From assembly GCA_002438685.1 (NCBI GenBank), contig DJQG01000014.1:4700-12326 (forward strand): a DNA stretch of 7,627 bases, given 5' to 3'. Each line of letters opens with the position of its first letter. Positions within the stretch are counted from its first letter, which is position 1. This document shows, piece by piece, positions 5,975-7,627 of the stretch. The position numbers and the translations under genes were made by a program. This DNA is from Ruminococcaceae bacterium UBA6392. GTDB taxonomy: Bacteria > Bacillota > Clostridia > Oscillospirales > Acutalibacteraceae. Under the pieces are notes generated by a model. The model was not told the DNA's origin. It saw nothing but the letters and a program-made list of their open reading frames with translations, and searched no databases.

Positions 5975-6277
5975 TTAAAATATATTGAGATTCCTGAGCA
6001 CGAATATCATAGAAATGACCCATGCCACATCGACAATATATGAAATTATCGTCAGCACTTTTGAAGACTTCGTACCGACCGCGATGCCTATGACGCGGAG
6101 CACGAAGAACAATATTATCGCCGCGGCGCTCGCTATCAAAAATCCGAGCATCACTGACGCGCTGACAAAATTCAGCTTTGCGGCATTGATTATCTGAACT
6201 GTAAAAAATGCGACTGCACCGACTATATCAACGATAGCCGATATATTTGTTATTTTTGGCAGAAATTTGTCTTTCAT
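5975..6277 (-). CDS. Small unrecognised three-helix membrane protein
   Basis: 100 residues, almost entirely hydrophobic: helices at about 11-33, 38-66 and 73-95, a basic N-terminus (MKDKFLPK) and an RNLNIF end. No family or motif is recognised, and the function is unknown. It is the first gene of a two-gene unit with the PH-like membrane protein downstream. It has its own strong promoter (6328-6356), with a predicted transcription start near 6321. The GTG at 6337 that opens the frame lies upstream of that transcript start, so the ATG at 6277 is preferred. The nearest good SD (GGGAGG, 6295-6300) is 17 nt from this ATG, unusually far, and sits in a small potential hairpin. The start is therefore less certain than for the other genes here. 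Confidence 0.75.
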   Translation of the reverse strand: MKDKFLPKITNISAIVDIVGAVAFFTVQIINAAKLNFVSASVMLGFLIASAAAIILFFVLRVIGIAVGTKSSKVLTIISYIVDVAWVISMIFVLRNLNIF

Positions 6278-6327
6278 ATTTACGAGACCCGAAGCCTCCC
6301 TCACTCCTTTGAATCGATTACGGGAAA

Positions 6328-6356
6328 ATTCTATCACATAAATGCGATTTAATCAA
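6328..6356 (-). promoter_or_regulatory. Promoter of the two small membrane protein genes
   Basis: On the minus strand TTGATT (6351-6356) and TAGAAT (6328-6333) are separated by 17 bp, with a start predicted near 6321 and about 44 nt of leader before the ATG at 6277. It lies just after the ldhA terminator, so these genes form their own unit. Confidence 0.8.
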
Positions 6357-6365
6357 CAGCGGGCA

Positions 6366-6392
6366 GAAAAAAGCGGCGGAATTTACCGCCGC
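6366..6392 (-). terminator. Terminator of the ldhA-like gene
   Basis: A perfect 7-bp GC stem (GCGGCGG 6373-6379 with CCGCCGC 6386-6392) and a 6-nt loop are followed on the minus strand by CTTTTTTCT. It lies 16 bases beyond the stop codon of the dehydrogenase gene. Confidence 0.88.
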
Positions 6393-6408
6393 GCATGATT
6401 AACATACA

Positions 6409-7404
6409 TTAATTATATTTAACTATATTCGCCTGTATCGGCTCTCCCCTATCGAACGTGACGGCGTTTTCAAACGTGGTCTCGCTTATCGATTCAAGCG
6501 CCTCGCGGGTCAGAAAGCCCTGGTGCGAAGTGATTATAACATTCGGAAACGACAGAAGGCGCGCCGTGACGGAGGTTTCGAGTATATCGTCCTCGCGGTT
6601 TTCAAAGACATTGTGCGTCTCCTCCTCATACACATCGAGTCCGACGCCCATAAATTTATGCTGTCTTATACCTTTTATAAGATCGGGTGTGCTTATCAGC
6701 GCGCCGCGCGAGGTGTTGACGAGGATAACGCCATCCTTCATCCGCTCTATCGCGTCGATATTTATCATATGATAAGTCTCCTCGGTCAGCGGGCAATGGA
6801 GGGATATCAAATCGCTTTCGCCGAGAAGTTCATTGAGTTCGACATATCGAACGAAGTCGAGCGACGGATTCTGATACTTGTCATAGGCGATAACATTCAT
6901 CCCAAGTCCGCGGCAGGCGCGAGCAAACGACGCGCCTATCTTTCCCGTGCCGACGACTCCCGCCGTCTTGCCGCAGAAGTTAACTCCCGTAAGACCCATG
7001 AGGCTGAAATTATTTTCGCGCACTTTTATATATGCCTTGTGTATGCGGCGGTTGACGGCGAATGCGAGCGCGAGGGCGTGCTCGGCTATCGCCTCGGGCG
7101 AATACCCCGGCACGCGCATAACGGAGATACCGTGCTCCTGCGCCGCCTGAAGATCGACATTGTTATATCCGGCGCAGCGCATGAGAATGAGCCTGACCCC
7201 GTTCTCGGCGAGGATATCCACGACCCGCCTGCCGACATCGGACGCGACAAACAGGCACACGGCGTCATAACCTTTCGAGAGCGGCGCGGTGCGGTAAGAG
7301 ATATCCGTCTTGAGATAGTCTATTTCAATGTCGGGATATTTGCCTGCAAGCTTCTCGAACGCCTCGCGGTCATACGGCTTTGTATCATAAAAAAGTATCT
7401 TCAT
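6409..7404 (-). CDS. ldhA: D-2-hydroxyacid dehydrogenase, probably D-lactate dehydrogenase (LdhA type)
   Basis: 331-residue cytoplasmic NAD-dependent enzyme, likely reducing pyruvate to D-lactate and regenerating NAD+ in fermentation. The N-terminal substrate domain has RCAGYNNVDL (76-85) and VPGYSPEAIAEHA (98-110). The NAD-binding site is GTGKIG (152-157) with Asp175 at the end of the next strand, which favours NADH over NADPH. The catalytic triad of the family is present: Arg233 (NTSRGALI), Glu262 (DVYEEE) and His294 (TSHQGFLT). The NFSLMGLTGVNFCGKTAGVVGTGKIG region and SHQGFLTREALESISETT are close to the E. coli LdhA pattern, more so than VanH or PdxB types. Other 2-hydroxy acids cannot be excluded as substrates. 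Length is normal. The ATG at 7404 has GGAGG at 7-nt spacing. The gene is monocistronic, between its own terminator and a 196-nt upstream gap. Confidence 0.88.
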   Translation of the reverse strand: MKILFYDTKPYDREAFEKLAGKYPDIEIDYLKTDISYRTAPLSKGYDAVCLFVASDVGRRVVDILAENGVRLILMRCAGYNNVDLQAAQEHGISVMRVPGYSPEAIAEHALALAFAVNRRIHKAYIKVRENNFSLMGLTGVNFCGKTAGVVGTGKIGASFARACRGLGMNVIAYDKYQNPSLDFVRYVELNELLGESDLISLHCPLTEETYHMINIDAIERMKDGVILVNTSRGALISTPDLIKGIRQHKFMGVGLDVYEEETHNVFENREDDILETSVTARLLSFPNVIITSHQGFLTREALESISETTFENAVTFDRGEPIQANIVKYN

Positions 7405-7524
7405 AGATGCGCCTCCGGCAGTTTTCTCTGAATAGTATCTGCCGGATGGGAATGAATATTCGGGCTAAATGAGCACAATTTATCATAAAGAGTGAAAACA
7501 ATGGGAAGAAAATGTAAAAAAGAC
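7405..7524. other. Intergenic region upstream of ldhA, with an inverted repeat over the ribosome binding site
   Basis: TCCGGCAG (7414-7421) and CTGCCGGA (7439-7446) form a perfect 8-bp inverted repeat with a 17-nt loop in the leader of the dehydrogenase gene. The start-proximal arm covers three bases of the GGAGG ribosome binding site (7412-7416). It could be an operator or an RNA hairpin limiting translation. I cannot find a convincing promoter: a good -10 box (TATGAT on the minus strand, 7482-7487) lacks a good -35. No gene is seen in this stretch. Confidence 0.5.
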
Positions 7525-7553
7525 TTGACTTTTTCGAGCAAATATTATATGAT
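7525..7553 (+). promoter_or_regulatory. Promoter of the tRNA gene (or cluster) at the right edge
   Basis: TTGACT (7525-7530) and TATGAT (7548-7553) are separated by exactly 17 bp on the + strand, with an A-rich run upstream (7511-7521). The start is predicted near 7560, giving about 40 nt of 5' leader before the mature tRNA. The leader holds a 6-bp hairpin (TGCGGA 7567-7572 with TCCGCA 7580-7585). Confidence 0.88.
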
Positions 7554-7600
7554 AATCAAGCTGATTTGCGGATACAGCTTCCGCACGGCGAAAAGAATAC

Positions 7601-7627
7601 GATCCATTAGCTCAGTCGGTAGAGCAC
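7601..7627 (+). tRNA. tRNA gene, 5' part only (cut by the window end)
   Basis: The last 27 bases fit the 5' end of a tRNA: a 7-nt acceptor strand (GATCCAT, 7601-7607), TA at positions 8-9, and a D arm GCTC-AGTCGGTA-GAGC with the conserved A14, G18-G19 and A21. The anticodon lies outside the window, so the identity is not readable. The 5' half resembles bacterial tRNA-Lys, but this is only a weak guess. Confidence 0.88.

Noticed and set aside
6523..7431. 302-codon open frame on the + strand opposite ldhA
   Set aside because: It is antisense to a gene with full catalytic motifs, and its translation has no family features.
7471..7502. Possible Rex-type redox operator upstream of ldhA (CACAATT and GTGAAAACAA)
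   Set aside because: The two pieces do not form the expected TTGTGAA-N4-TTCACAA palindrome in orientation or spacing.

Overview
The window looks like chromosomal DNA from an anaerobic gut-type Clostridia (Oscillospiraceae/Ruminococcaceae-like). This is an inference. It rests on GC of roughly 50%, strong AGGAGG-type ribosome binding sites, classical TTGACA/TATAAT promoters with 17-bp spacers, compact terminators, and the resemblance of the encoded proteins to clostridial families. No species can be named.

Layout: the left edge carries the C-terminal part of a MATE efflux transporter on the + strand (1-729). Almost everything else is on the minus strand, in four transcription units separated by intrinsic terminators. 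Right to left these are: (1) ldhA-like D-lactate dehydrogenase (6409-7404); (2) two small unrecognised membrane proteins (6277 down to 5499); (3) a metal-resistance operon of an ArsR/SmtB-type repressor, a stand-alone HMA metal-binding protein and a CadA/ZntA-type P1B ATPase (5303 down to 2844); (4) rpsB-tsf, ribosomal protein S2 and elongation factor Ts (2486 down to 820). At the right edge a + strand promoter leads into the first 27 bases of a tRNA gene.

How the genes work together: in the metal operon the repressor has both metal-site signatures of its family, CxC in helix 3 and D-x-H...H-x2-E in helix 5. Its promoter is covered by four copies of TTCATATG spaced exactly 16 bp apart, a clear candidate operator. 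The ATPase lacks the N-terminal HMA domain usual for its family, and the preceding 73-aa gene supplies that domain as a separate protein. rpsB and tsf form the usual translation-factor operon with a TAATG stop/start overlap.

Less ordinary points: the regular 16-bp operator array; the split ATPase/HMA arrangement; a both-ends-truncated remnant of a MocR/PdxR-type aminotransferase-domain regulator between the ATPase terminator and the rpsB promoter; a roughly 100-nt structured rpsB leader with a duplicated SD-like repeat; and an inverted repeat overlapping the ldhA ribosome binding site. I found no mobile element, CRISPR array or clearly new defence or biosynthetic system.
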